Both the position numbers and the translations under genes were made by a program. Shown piece by piece: positions 17,426-28,200 of a stretch of DNA of 44,368 nt. The notes beneath the pieces were generated by a model. It ran no database searches. It had not been told where the DNA came from and worked only from the letters and a program-made list of their open reading frames with translations. Source of the DNA: an uncultured Desulfobacterium sp. (lineage in GTDB: Bacteria; Desulfobacterota; DSM-4660; Desulfatiglandales; Desulfatiglandaceae); the NCBI GenBank assembly GCA_900258555.1, contig LT984854.1, positions 1,557,681 through 1,602,048 of the forward strand, in the 5' to 3' direction. Position 1 is the first letter of the stretch; every line of letters starts with the position of its first letter.

Positions 17426-18677
17426 AACGGTCTTCCTGTCGCAACATTCTTCCGGTTAGGAGTTCTTTAATATCTTCACATAGAGCCTCCATCTTTTCCT
17501 CATCAACATTAAAAGGATCATCATCGCTGATAAGGTCGGGCGGAAGTTTACTTCGCAACTGCTCAAGTTCCGGGATGAGATCCAGGAGTTGAAATTTTCC
17601 AAGTCTAAAATTTTCAACAGCTTGATTGAGGACGGATATGGGGGTACCGACCCCGGAAACCTCTTCCAGAGAGGCATTTTTGCGAGTGTGAAAGAGAATT
17701 TTTTCAAGCCACACCTCGACCAGGCTTGCTGAAATGGCCTTGAATTCCTCCATCCAATGGAACGACTTTTCGTGGAGTTGCCTATGAAGAGACGTTACAC
17801 CTTCTAAAACCAGCCGAACTGCAATTGGACGCCCCTCAGCTCTGATAAGTTCGTCTTCCATGGACTGTCGCACTCGATCGAGACATTCTTCATGTGTTTC
17901 ACACTCGTTTAAGTCCACCCGACAAACTGCCCAGCGTAAGACGTCAATATCATGATGCTGGACTTCCAATACCTGCCCCTCGTCTACAGTCACCATCGTA
18001 CAGCCCTTAGGCCCTGTTTCACGAATATGCCTTCCTTGGATGTTACCTGGAAAAATAACCCATGGTTCCTGGGATACTTCTTCACGCTGATGAACATGCC
18101 CCAAAGCCCAATATTGATATCCCTTTGACCGCAATGCATCCAATGTGCATGGGGCGTAAGGCTCATGGCCCGGTCTTCCTGTCAGAGCCGTATGCAGGAG
18201 GCCAATATTGAAAAGGCCATATTCTCCTTGAGGGTAAAATTGCGTCAGATCTTCGCTAACTATCCGTGAGGGGAAACTCTGTCCGTGAATAGCCACATTG
18301 AGGTCTTCAAGAATCATGGTTTCAGGTTTTTTATGAGAAAGCAATCTTACGTTGTCAGGAAGATGGAGGGCGCGAGAAATTTGGCTGGCTGCATCGTGGT
18401 TTCCGGATACAATAAAGGCATGAATACCGGCCTCCCTTAGCAATCCCATACGATTTATGAAATAAAGGCCGGTGTTGTAATCCTTCCAGTCACCATCAAA
18501 GAGATCACCGGCTAAAAGAACAAATGCTGCATCTTCCTGGATAGCAAGATCCACAAGATTATCAAAGGCACGTCTAACCGCACCTCTGATCTGATCTACA
18601 GGGGCATCCTGGTAGACCTCAAGCCCTTTCAAAGGACTGTCAAGGTGAATATCGGCGGCATGTAAAAATCTAAACAT
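17415..18677 (-). CDS. YhaO/SbcD-type DNA repair metallophosphoesterase
   Basis: This 420-residue nuclease has the calcineurin-like metal motifs in order: ADIHLD (near residue 9), LLAGDLFDGD (near residue 55), SGNHDAAS (near residue 95), LLHTALTG and ALGHVHQRE. The family (YhaO, related to SbcD/Mre11) works with a YhaN/SbcC-like ATPase to process DNA ends. Here the partner is reduced to 72 codons, so the pair is probably inactive or uses another ATPase. A GAGGGGAAC ribosome site precedes the ATG. The C-terminal part is charged and leucine-rich, as in the family. Confidence 0.9.
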   Translation of the reverse strand: MFRFLHAADIHLDSPLKGLEVYQDAPVDQIRGAVRRAFDNLVDLAIQEDAAFVLLAGDLFDGDWKDYNTGLYFINRMGLLREAGIHAFIVSGNHDAASQISRALHLPDNVRLLSHKKPETMILEDLNVAIHGQSFPSRIVSEDLTQFYPQGEYGLFNIGLLHTALTGRPGHEPYAPCTLDALRSKGYQYWALGHVHQREEVSQEPWVIFPGNIQGRHIRETGPKGCTMVTVDEGQVLEVQHHDIDVLRWAVCRVDLNECETHEECLDRVRQSMEDELIRAEGRPIAVRLVLEGVTSLHRQLHEKSFHWMEEFKAISASLVEVWLEKILFHTRKNASLEEVSGVGTPISVLNQAVENFRLGKFQLLDLIPELEQLRSKLPPDLISDDDPFNVDEEKMEALCEDIKELLTGRMLRQEDRYED

Positions 18678-18714
18678 GTTGTTCCCCTCACTGATGTAAT
18701 CACTTTACCGAATA

Positions 18715-19131
18715 TCACGCATTATAACGGTGTTCGCCTATTTCCATATAATCCAGAAATCGGTGTGTATCGATTCCCTGGAAACGAGCGCAGCGAATGA
18801 CGACATCAGGAAAAAGGCGATGGCGGTTTTTCCCAAAAACTAACACCGCACCAAAAGTGGGGATACCCTTCCCCCCCTGACTGACAATGAGGCCGAGAGT
18901 TTTGCTTATTGAAGGGGTCAATTTCCGGGAAACGGATGCAAAGAGCTCGGAAGCAGCTAGGAAGTCAATATCTTCCGAGTTAATTTCTGTGCAAGGCTGC
19001 TCATCAAACGAAATATTCCGTGCCAGATGGCGAATCGCTTCGATTCCCGTACTATTCCAGGTAATTGTCAGTCTTTTCATAATGATACCAGTGAACAAAT
19101 ATCCATTAAGACATTCAATCAATTCAATCAA
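18715..19131 (-). pseudogene. Internal remnant of a second AlbA_2/RecG-like regulator
   Basis: The 138-codon frame contains IEAIRHLARNISFDEQP and LGLIVSQGGKGIPTFGAVL, followed by FGKNRHRLFPDVVIRCARFQ. These are the segments that follow the AlbA_2 domain in this family. The AlbA_2 domain before it and the ATP-binding part after it are missing. It is not a copy of 15546-17210; the sequences differ strongly. It lies directly upstream of the YhaO gene, same strand. Confidence 0.7.
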
Positions 19132-19182
19132 TATTGATTGAGGCTCTTTCTCGTATTGATTGAATGAAGCAATTGAAAATTA

Positions 19183-19479
19183 TCAAACTTCCTCAATTTG
19201 AAATGCGCTAATATAAACCACACATTCATCAACTACGCTACCTTCCCAATCCTCTCGTAGACGCATACAGATTTCACAAAGGCTATCTTTTCTATCCCTA
19301 TAGATGCCGAGCCGCGGACCAATCAGGCCGTTCCTGAATACCCGATAATAATATATGCGACAGCATTCCAGAGTGAAAAACTTTAATCCTCTGATGCATT
19401 GAGGGTGTTCATTTAAGATCTTTTCAGCAAGCCACAGGTGCTTATCGCTTTGGGTTGAGACCATATTATCGCTTCCCAT
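19183..19479 (-). CDS. Small protein of unknown function
   Basis: The 98-residue protein is not recognised. It has an AAAAGG ribosome site about 6 bases before the ATG, six cysteines including ECC and CEIC, and an acidic C-terminal end. It has no signal peptide or membrane segment. It sits alone between remnants of two genes, so it could itself be a remnant. Confidence 0.45.
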   Translation of the reverse strand: MGSDNMVSTQSDKHLWLAEKILNEHPQCIRGLKFFTLECCRIYYYRVFRNGLIGPRLGIYRDRKDSLCEICMRLREDWEGSVVDECVVYISAFQIEEV

Positions 19480-19549
19480 TAGTGCCTTTTGGTTGAATTA
19501 TTCGGCCCATGACATCCCCTGCATTATCATCTCTAGCTCTAAGCAATTA

Positions 19550-20097
19550 TCTTATCGGTATCTCAAACTTTCAGTATGTTGGGATCACACGTTTCCTCTC
19601 ACAGGTTCAGGCGCAGCTGTGATCTCTAGGCGATATCAAAAAGTCAACGCATCCGAGGGGAAAGAATATGGCCGGATCTACATTGATTTCGATGCTGAAG
19701 GCTCGCTTTCAAGGCCTGGTGTTTCGTCCAACGAATTTGGAAATGAGGCCAACATCGCCCATGTAGCCTTCAGCCGCGCTACCATGGAATTCTATCTCCC
19801 TACAGACTTCAAAGGCATTCTTACAGCTGAATGGCAGGTGGCCATCAAGCAATATGAACTAATCCAAAATCCCAAGACCTCCCATGCCCATAGGACCAGA
19901 CGCGCGAAAGGAGTATCCCTTGGCTATTCAGGCCCCCGATCCAGCCAACTAATGACCTAGGCCTTACAGCCCTAGGTGCCCCGTGAAAAGCCTTTCAAGG
20001 TCGGGAATAGGATGCGTACTAGTCACGGCCCAGGCACCGTAGTAGAAGTCGATGGCGAGAAATATCTCATGGATATAGACGGACAGGCGCGGCTAAG
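19550..20097 (+). pseudogene. 3' remnant of a UvrD-like helicase
   Basis: One reading frame, interrupted by stops at 19958 and 19973, reads GNEANIAHVAFSRATMEFYL then PTDFKGILTAEWQ. This resembles the helicase motif VI region (VAxTRA) of UvrD-type proteins. After the stops it continues with KPFKVGNRMRTSHGPGTVVE and VDGEKYLMDIDGQARL, a C-terminal small domain I associate with such helicases. The frame then runs into the 3' end of the converging ATPase gene at 20098, so the helicase end has been cut off there. The upstream helicase domains are absent. Confidence 0.65.
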
Positions 20098-23000
20098 TCA
20101 CCCTAACGTGACACCTCCGTCAAGTTTTTGGACGCGCTGCAGAAATTCCTTCCTGGCCTTTGCCGGCAATTCCTTGAATTTCTCAAGCAACCACTCAACA
20201 CTCAGGGCATCCAACCGCGCCTGCACTTTCCTAACTACAACTGCTGCACGCTTAAGATGCGGAGCTGTCACGACTGGGGGAGGAGTGCTCACTCGATTGT
20301 GGAAACGATTGGCTTCATCTGCCGGCATGTCCAGAATATTTTCAACTTGGGATTCTATCGATTCAATCCATGATGTGCTAGTTTGCTTGCGACGTTTCGA
20401 AATGGCCTGGACAAAACCATCCATTGTGTCTTCAGGTACCCAGGGCGGCTCTTCTTCTCCAAGGGTAGCGGCCCATTCATTTCTAATCTCTTCAGCTAAT
20501 GTCTCGAACTCATCCCAATTCAAGTTATCGTCAGAGAGGCGTGTATAATCTTTCTGGTAGAGCCTGAGGGCACGTCGCATAAGCTGGAGGTCCTCAAGAT
20601 CTCGAGGTAAGCTCTCAAACGCACCAACCAAGGACTCCACCTCCCCGAGTATAGGGTCTATGTCTGTCTCGGTTTGGATCTTGGTTAGCCAGATGCGAGA
20701 TGCACGTTTCATGGTCTCGCTTTCTGCATTCTTAAGTTTTGCTTGGAACCCTGAAAGCTTTGTACGCGTCTCGACAATCTCGGGTATCTGTATGCGTCCC
20801 GCGATACCCTGTAACTTCCTAGAATAGTCGTTGCCGACCTCAACAAGTCCTCGTATTTCCGCAATACGCACAATGCGAAAGGCATTGCCATTTGTGGTCA
20901 GCCAGGAATTCACATCTCGCAGAAGCTGATGGGCTTCTGCTATCGTTTCTGCTTTTCGGATCACCTGAAGTGTGTGCATCTCTAATTCTTGAAACTGCGG
21001 CTCCAGTCCCATTTTTTTGAGGTTTCCTCCTACTAGACGAAGCATTTTGTGTTTGAAGTCACCTACTGATTCAGGGGCATCGTTCCTAGGTGTCTGTTGG
21101 ACGAGCCAGTCCGGAAAAAATACGATGGTGCCCTGGCGAGCCCTCTCGTAGTGAGGTTGGACTTCCGCGATCTGGGAGTCGGTCCAAAGAGGTTCCTCGG
21201 CAGCCATTTTCTCACAGAGCTCTTTGAGCGCCACACCTCCCCACGCCAACTTGCTGACATCACCATATTTCGCTCCTTGCTCTACCTTCGATATAGCTTC
21301 ATCCTGGGCTCTCTCCATTTTTTCCATGGCTTCCGCAGACGCCAACGCCTGCTCGCGTAGATGCACCTCTCGGTACCCCAATGAAGGCGGAACTGGCACG
21401 CGGTTTTTTAGCTCAAATGACCGTTCTAGGCAGCTCTTGCGTGCAAGATGGCTTTCGGCCTGTTCCCATTCGTCTAAGAGCGTTTCCCATTCCGAGGACG
21501 CCTCGCCACGAAGAATAAGGTCCACACCATGAAGAGCTGATAAGTCAATAAACTTGCCTCGGAAAACCCCTTCCTGCACCCATTGGGAAACGGCTAGTTG
21601 CTGCCCGTCGCGCACGGCGACGAGTTTCTCCGCACGTGGCGCAACAAAAACACTTAAGAGAAGCCCCGCTGAAGCAATATTCCCCCCGTACGGAGGACGG
21701 CAAAGTTGACGGATAACATCCGCAACGGGCAATCGCCGTTCATCTGCGGCCAAAGCGTCATCCCATTTTTCCGTGATCGCACGGACGGACGGATACGCAG
21801 GCCGCCTAGAAACATCGCCGTTCTTTGTGAATATTCCCCACGATTCCTTCAAAACCGTTACAGCCCTGTTCTTTGACTTAACCGGCTTTGCAATCGCCCC
21901 ATCGTAATCAAGCTTACCAAGAAACAACTCGATCGTGAGCTCCTGGCAAGTGTCAGCAGCATTCCCTTTTGCCGTACTGAAGCCATCAAAGGGAAAAGGT
22001 ATCGGAGTCTTGTATATTTTCGTGAACAACTCAGTCCCTGCTCGGCTAAGTCGATGCGTCTCCAATTCTTCTTTGAGTCCGGTAAGATAGCGCCTTTGCT
22101 TCATCATGTTTTCGACTTGGTCCCGGATCACTTGCTGCAACTTTTCTTTGTGGGCGCCGATCAAATTGCCGAACTTCACACGGTCCTCTTCACTGAGTGA
22201 TTCCTCAAGTACAGCAAACTCTGCCAAAGCCTGTCCTAATGTGCCATTCTCGTCACACAAGAGTACAATTAGAATTGGCAAAACTGGCACTGCGGATTCC
22301 CGCGCCACGGTCTTCAAAAGCTTCTTGGTGTCCGACACAATAGCTACAGGGTCCCGGCTTTGCTCCACATAGGTATAGATTATCGTGCCCCGGGGATCAT
22401 CTACCGCTAAGGCTCCCGCCCAACGATTGCTGGCAATCATGATCTGCTGAGGGAGATAGTCCAGATTGGATGTTACGGCTTGATAACGCCATTCTCGTGT
22501 TGTGATTCTGTTCTCTTCTGCGAAATCGCAATCTAGATCACTGAGCAGCTCGCACCATTCGGCACTCTTGCTGGCGAACAGCTTTGCCTTTCCAGCTTCG
22601 TCATAGGAGCTCGCAACTCGTTGGCGAACAAAAGAGAGAAATTGGGTGCGGGGAACCGCATCACCAAGAATGTCGAACGCTTTAAAGGCCTCGTCCCATT
22701 CTAGGACGTTGTACTCTTCCTGTAGGAGCCGGATGCCGTCATACGCATCACTGCTTTTCAGACCCGACAGTTCCCCCAACGCATCGATTGCGTCGTCTTT
22801 GCTTGTTGCTTGGAGCCCGAGCTTCGATGCCAAGACAACAGCGCAGAGGAGAAGCTGCAATCTCGAAGACAGACGTGATCCATGCCTTGCAATAACTGAA
22901 GCGTAAGCGTGTGCAATGGCCCCTTGCTGGCCAGTCTCCTCAGAAGTTATGAGTTCCTGTTGAAGCGCATCCGACCACAAGTCGGCTGGCGACAGCGACC

Positions 23001-24396
23001 AATTCCCATCGTCGGGTACTTCGACATTCTCGTAACGGTGAAAAACATCGCCCAACAAGGCAAGCGCAGATCGCTCCTGGAGGTGCTTTCCAGCGGATGC
23101 AAGATAGAAGAGAAACCACGTAGAATACGGCGACAGTGGCCAGCACCCCTTGCGAATTACAGCATGAAACTGATCAGAATCGCCCCAAAGCCTGTGGTTT
23201 CTTGACTGGGGAAACCATCGGGCAAGATTCGCCATGGTGACTTCAGAATCGCCTTGGGCTCTTCCACCGTCAAACCATCCATCTATTATGTTATCTTCAC
23301 GCTTCTCAATAAGGCTGGCTATCAACGTCTCTAAGTTGATGGACAGGTAAACCCTATTGGCCGATTGGTAACGAGTCACGTACCTCAGAATCTCATTCTT
23401 GTGTTCCGGGGCTACTCGCTGCACGTATGCGTTCAGCTCAAACTGGATAAAGCCCAAGAAGCATGCGCTATTTGCGTTCGCCTGTATTGCCTCAAACAAG
23501 TCCTGCAAAACCCCACTGCCCGCGATCTGGCTGCGAACCGTTGCGAACTCGGTATACTTCCCAAATTCATCAAATAGTACTAGAAGGCATCGATAGGGCT
23601 TTCCTGTTCCACAAAACTCGCGAACCGTGACGTCAATGACATCCCGAACGGATTCTCCACCAAGCACCCTAATGGGCATTCCCCGCTCGGCGAAGAAATT
23701 GTGTACCTTTGTGTACGCTTGTTCATCATGTTGCTCCAACCCAGTGAGAAGATCATGGGCGCTGACGGCTTCACACGTTGTCACAAGTTCATTGATGATT
23801 TCCTCATTCGACATTCGGATTAGGCTCGCTGCCTGACCAAATCTGGGCCGGAGATCATCCAAGGGCTTTGGGTCAAGTCCGTCGACTTTGAGGGTACGCA
23901 CAATCTGCTTTGTGATCTCGGCGGTAAGGTCAAAACTCTGCATTCCGTTCAGAGTGAGCGCTAGACAGGGTTGTCCTGCTTCGTGCAACAATGCCCGGAT
24001 GTCGCCTCCTATTCCGGCATCTGCGGTGTCGATGGCGGAAAGGACATTCTGGGCGATCTCTCCATCGGGCGCACCGACTAGACTCGCGAGCGTTAGCCCC
24101 AAATGCGATTTGCCGGTGCCATATCCGGCTATAGCCAGCGTAAACGGCTGATCCTCCAAGCCATAGCATCTTCGAACTACGGCACGGGCCAGGCTTGCCG
24201 TATCCATGAGGCGATGTCCGTGTCCAATTCCTACATCACCCTGCTGCACTCCGTGGTACTTCGGCCCATGGAAAACGAATGCTTGGCTGGCAGCTTTGGA
24301 TTTTTCTTCATCCGCCCCAAACCAACTGATGCTGACCGCTCCATGGAACAGGCGATCCCCTCGGAAACGAACGATGTCATTGAGCCGTTGAGGCAT
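20098..24396 (-). CDS. Large P-loop ATPase of the block B operon (1432 aa)
   Basis: The Walker A motif GYGTGKS is near residues 91-97 and a Walker B-like LLVLFDEFGKYTEF is near residues 265-280. After this come an ARYQ/NRVYLSINLETLI segment and a long helical body with many charged stretches. The DEFGK form after Walker B parallels DELGK in the 1169-residue ATPase at 37235-40744; both have a P-loop in the first 100 residues and the same order of elements, so I regard them as distant homologues. Each also follows a DUF4007-type gene. I chose the ATG at 24396 since AAAGGAGG precedes it; a GTG five codons upstream is an alternative. It is the last gene of the operon. No nuclease or methyltransferase motif is visible. 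Likely role: a nucleotide-driven sensor or remodelling subunit. Confidence 0.8.
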   Translation of the reverse strand: MPQRLNDIVRFRGDRLFHGAVSISWFGADEEKSKAASQAFVFHGPKYHGVQQGDVGIGHGHRLMDTASLARAVVRRCYGLEDQPFTLAIAGYGTGKSHLGLTLASLVGAPDGEIAQNVLSAIDTADAGIGGDIRALLHEAGQPCLALTLNGMQSFDLTAEITKQIVRTLKVDGLDPKPLDDLRPRFGQAASLIRMSNEEIINELVTTCEAVSAHDLLTGLEQHDEQAYTKVHNFFAERGMPIRVLGGESVRDVIDVTVREFCGTGKPYRCLLVLFDEFGKYTEFATVRSQIAGSGVLQDLFEAIQANANSACFLGFIQFELNAYVQRVAPEHKNEILRYVTRYQSANRVYLSINLETLIASLIEKREDNIIDGWFDGGRAQGDSEVTMANLARWFPQSRNHRLWGDSDQFHAVIRKGCWPLSPYSTWFLFYLASAGKHLQERSALALLGDVFHRYENVEVPDDGNWSLSPADLWSDALQQELITSEETGQQGAIAHAYASVIARHGSRLSSRLQLLLCAVVLASKLGLQATSKDDAIDALGELSGLKSSDAYDGIRLLQEEYNVLEWDEAFKAFDILGDAVPRTQFLSFVRQRVASSYDEAGKAKLFASKSAEWCELLSDLDCDFAEENRITTREWRYQAVTSNLDYLPQQIMIASNRWAGALAVDDPRGTIIYTYVEQSRDPVAIVSDTKKLLKTVARESAVPVLPILIVLLCDENGTLGQALAEFAVLEESLSEEDRVKFGNLIGAHKEKLQQVIRDQVENMMKQRRYLTGLKEELETHRLSRAGTELFTKIYKTPIPFPFDGFSTAKGNAADTCQELTIELFLGKLDYDGAIAKPVKSKNRAVTVLKESWGIFTKNGDVSRRPAYPSVRAITEKWDDALAADERRLPVADVIRQLCRPPYGGNIASAGLLLSVFVAPRAEKLVAVRDGQQLAVSQWVQEGVFRGKFIDLSALHGVDLILRGEASSEWETLLDEWEQAESHLARKSCLERSFELKNRVPVPPSLGYREVHLREQALASAEAMEKMERAQDEAISKVEQGAKYGDVSKLAWGGVALKELCEKMAAEEPLWTDSQIAEVQPHYERARQGTIVFFPDWLVQQTPRNDAPESVGDFKHKMLRLVGGNLKKMGLEPQFQELEMHTLQVIRKAETIAEAHQLLRDVNSWLTTNGNAFRIVRIAEIRGLVEVGNDYSRKLQGIAGRIQIPEIVETRTKLSGFQAKLKNAESETMKRASRIWLTKIQTETDIDPILGEVESLVGAFESLPRDLEDLQLMRRALRLYQKDYTRLSDDNLNWDEFETLAEEIRNEWAATLGEEEPPWVPEDTMDGFVQAISKRRKQTSTSWIESIESQVENILDMPADEANRFHNRVSTPPPVVTAPHLKRAAVVVRKVQARLDALSVEWLLEKFKELPAKARKEFLQRVQKLDGGVTLG

Positions 24397-24407
24397 GGGG
24401 CCTCCTT

Positions 24408-25256
24408 TCACAGCATATCGTCATAGATGTGTCTCCAGGTCTCATCGGCATCTGCTTTCGGAATGAGAAGCCAGGGTTCCATATGTCTGTCAACCTCAAT
24501 CAATCCCTTGCGCTCAACAAGTTCTAGCGCCCTCTGCAGGCTAGAGATATCCCACCCGGGAATTGTGCGCCAACCCGCTGTAGCGTCGAGGTCAGTGATC
24601 GGTACCTGGCGCCGTTTGGGGAAATGATCCCTCATCAACTGCAGCATCCAAGCGCCATAACCAAGACCAAGCTCGTCTGCGATAGGTGCTGGCCGTCGCA
24701 CAACCGTACCACCAATTTCAGACAGCACACCACACATTTTGAAGGCCGCATCATCCTCGTATGTTCCAATCAGAGGGCCTATGAGCCCACTTCTCTCGAC
24801 GCCATAAATGACATTCAAATAGGTCTCAAGCTTTGCCCTAGCAAAGTTCATACCGAGGGCCTGCATCCCGGCAAAGAAAATGTGGTACCATACGTCTGCT
24901 CCCACAGTAGGACTGCATAGGTTGAAGTGTGCTATCCACTGGCTGACCCTGGTCTTCAAATAAGGGTCTTCAAGAAGGACGATTCGACCTAAAGGCGTAA
25001 GCTCGGGCTTCTTCGTTGAAGAACGTTCCTGTCCTGCCAATCGTATCAGGCCCATCCCTCTGCAATAGTCCAAGATAGCTGGCACTTTTCCGCTCGATGT
25101 ACCCGTCGGAATTCCCGTAGCAGCAGCAATAGCCCTATAGTCTCCCTTCTCGCCGGAGGCCGCATATCGCAACATGGCGTTGATGTACTGGCGCTCAGGT
25201 TTGAATGTCTTGTGGAAGTTCCGCGGCAGGCGACTATGCTGGGTTTCGTCAGGCAT
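24408..25256 (-). CDS. Divergent DUF4007-like protein (block B)
   Basis: The 282-residue protein reads NFHKTFKPERQYINAMLRYA near its start, a helix-turn-helix-like YRAIAAATGIPTGTSSGKV, then LTPLGRIVLLEDPYL followed by SQWIAHFNLCSP. The last two segments parallel LGEDGWDPFLENPSSLWLLH and WNLFKP of the DUF4007 protein at 41053-41973, so I call it DUF4007-like from this pattern. Winged-helix-like segments near the C-terminus (LQRALELVERKGLIEVDRH) suggest DNA binding. The ATG at 25256 overlaps the HerA-like gene end by 8 bp; a TTG at 25289 is possible but has no ribosome site. The ATPase gene starts 12 bp after its stop. Confidence 0.7.
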   Translation of the reverse strand: MPDETQHSRLPRNFHKTFKPERQYINAMLRYAASGEKGDYRAIAAATGIPTGTSSGKVPAILDYCRGMGLIRLAGQERSSTKKPELTPLGRIVLLEDPYLKTRVSQWIAHFNLCSPTVGADVWYHIFFAGMQALGMNFARAKLETYLNVIYGVERSGLIGPLIGTYEDDAAFKMCGVLSEIGGTVVRRPAPIADELGLGYGAWMLQLMRDHFPKRRQVPITDLDATAGWRTIPGWDISSLQRALELVERKGLIEVDRHMEPWLLIPKADADETWRHIYDDML

Positions 25257-28200
25257 GGGCCGTCCGTTTTGCAAGGGAGGTGATGCCAATTCGGAATGCT
25301 TTGACTTCCAGCTTGCCGGTTGCCTCGTTCAAGCTAGGCCCCAGCGAGTAGCACTCAGCCTTCTTCAAACTAGCGAGTCTCTTCAGCCAGACATCGGGTT
25401 TCTCACCGGTGCTCACCGAGGCAATTTCCGCGTATGTACGCATTTCAGTATCGGCCGGGCGGAAAAACAGCTTGTGTGCGGCATTGAAAAGCCTATCTTT
25501 TTCGTCTTTTTCAAGATTGCTCATGATCTGCGTCGCGAGGATGAGGGAAAATCCGAACTTGCGTCCTTCGCGAAGGAGCTGAGCTAGAGGGCTCTCCTCA
25601 CGATGGTCCAGGTTCTGAACTTCGTCTAGTACGACTACTCGGGGGGAGTGTTGTGTTCCGCGACTGCGATAGAACCAGTAGAGATCGATCAAACTGAACT
25701 CGGTCACAAGCCTTGCCGCGTCCTTCATGAATCCCGCCAACTGAACGATATGACATCGATGTGTGGTATCAGTGAAAAGGCGTTCCCAACTCTCGGGATC
25801 CTCATCCCCAAAAGGGTTCTGGTCGATAAAAGGAAGAATCTTGCTCGCTACGCTGCTGGCCGATTGACCTACCGTGCCTTTTTGTTCTACGAGCTCCTCC
25901 AATCTGGGAATCAGGTCACCTAGGGTCATAGCTGACGCAGCGTTTTGCTCCAGACCCGCCTTGACTGCTTGATACAGTGCGGACTTCTGTTGATCTCCGA
26001 AACGATATACCTCAGAAAATACACCGCTGACCCTCTGTGCGGTGGTCGATGCAGATTCCGGCAGCAACTCCCCGGCTATGGGCTCAGCCTGCTTGCGAAA
26101 GGGGTTTATCGAAAGCGGCTGTTTGCGAATGATATGCTGGACAGGGTGCAGCCGGCCTCTAAACTCGTCTTCCAATTGGTTATCGAAAAATCCTTTGGTG
26201 TAGTCGACAATCAGAGAGTTCTGACCGTTTCGACCGAGTTCGAAGAGGAGGCATTGAATCGTATAGGTCTTTCCCATTCCTGAAGACCCGAAAATTAAAA
26301 TATGTCGGTTGTTCAGCTCGCTGTGGCCGAACTCCCAGTACACTTTGCGTGATCCAGGCACCGTCACACCAAGGAGTATCCGCTCAGGGACATTTATGGT
26401 ATCAGTCGGCCACTCGCCCTCGGAGCCGGCTTCAGGAACACCCGACAGCTCACTACCTAATTCAGAGGGAGTCTGTCCTTTAAGTTTCTTTAGCACAAAG
26501 CCTCCGTCTTCATCCGCACCATTCCCACTGTCATCAGGCGCGCCGGTATCGAGAGGATGAGCTGCTGCCTCGAATAAGGCTGAGGTATTAGTCCAAGGTA
26601 GTGAGAACCGTTCATTCTTTTCGCACAGCAATCGCACGAACTCACTCCCACTCGATACCACTCCAATGCCGACTTCCTGCCCCTCAACGGAATACGGCCA
26701 GATGTCCACCTGGGAAATTCCAGATGCGTTCTGATCCGTCCAGAAGGTCAGTGCCGCGGCGCGCCACTCGACGTCGAACTCACCCTCGGCAAGACGTTCC
26801 AATGCAGAAAGAATGCGCCCCTGGTCACGTCCCATGATCTCGGATTTGCTGGAAATGAGGCGGTGAAGCTGCAGCCACCAGTACCGCTGATCCAGACGCT
26901 CATCTTCGACACGCATCTCGTCCGAATAAGGCATGAACACGGAGACAAGATGACGAAGGCCGTTCTCCAGTTGCTCCCTGGCCTTGTCCAGATGCACGTC
27001 GGACATCTTCGCAAGCTTGCATTCTATCAGTCGCATATCCAGGTGCAGCCGTCCAGTCTCCCCAATCTTAGCCGTTAGCCAAAGAAGGTCGGGTCTCGTA
27101 TCCGTTTCCGCGGAATCGAACCAATGACGAAATGCGTCCAGCGACACCAAATGATCGCACAGAATGTCCTTACCCGCCTTCAGGAGCTTTCGAGTCAACG
27201 AATAAGCCATGAAGTCCCGCACGTACTGGCCGATACCAGTGGCGCGGACCAGAGAGAGCCCGGAGAGGTGGTGAGACTCTGCCAAGACGCATTCAGCAAC
27301 ATTCCGAAATGTATCCGGCGACCAACCACTGTACACCTCGCCAATCGACGTCGTGAGCTTGTGAAGGACATCGGACAACCGAAACTGCTCGGTAGAGATC
27401 GTATAGTTGGACTCGCCGTGTGTGCCGACTCCCGAGCCGAATCCGATGATCTCCCTTGCTTCTTGAGTATCGCGCGACTTCTCCGCGACTAGGCGCTCGT
27501 CGACGTTGGGGTCAATGCACACGACCCACTCTGCCCGTTGATGCAGGGCATCGATGACCCCCTGCCATGGCGCGTAATCCCCATAACCTAAAACCACGTA
27601 GTGCGTATTCTGGGGCGTTCCCTTGTTTTTAAGGCGGGCCATGACATCCGCATGATGGGTGGTTATCCGGAATTGCCGATTGCTGATCACACGAGCCCTC
27701 AGCAAACGTCTCCCTGGATCCCGAAATGAGCAGAACGACTTCTCAAGAATCGGGAACTTTAATGTGCGGATGGTGACGTCGTAGGGTCCGACGAGTTCGA
27801 AATCGTTGCCCTGCGATCCGGCTCGGATAAAGCCATTGAGTATGGCCACATCGACGTCCAAGCTCTTCATCACGAGCTCAACGAACTGCCGATAGTGATT
27901 CTCGGAAGAAACAATACAGTGCGCAACGGAGAGCTGTGCCCTCCTGTAGTGAGCTAACGAGCCCTGCGTCTCTGCTGCTTCCCAACGCTCTTTCCACTGG
28001 GCAATCCAACGCGCGACGCTGCTGTCGTCGCTAGACTCCGTGAACACGGTAACTGACATGGCATATGGTTTGGCACTATCCGCGCGACCGCGGCAAACAT
28101 CCACCAGGAACTCGTCTACCGCCGCAATGACCGGTTGAATGTCCTGGTTCTGATAAACCGCAATTCCGAGCCCATCCTCTGCATGCGGGTGAAGTTTACG

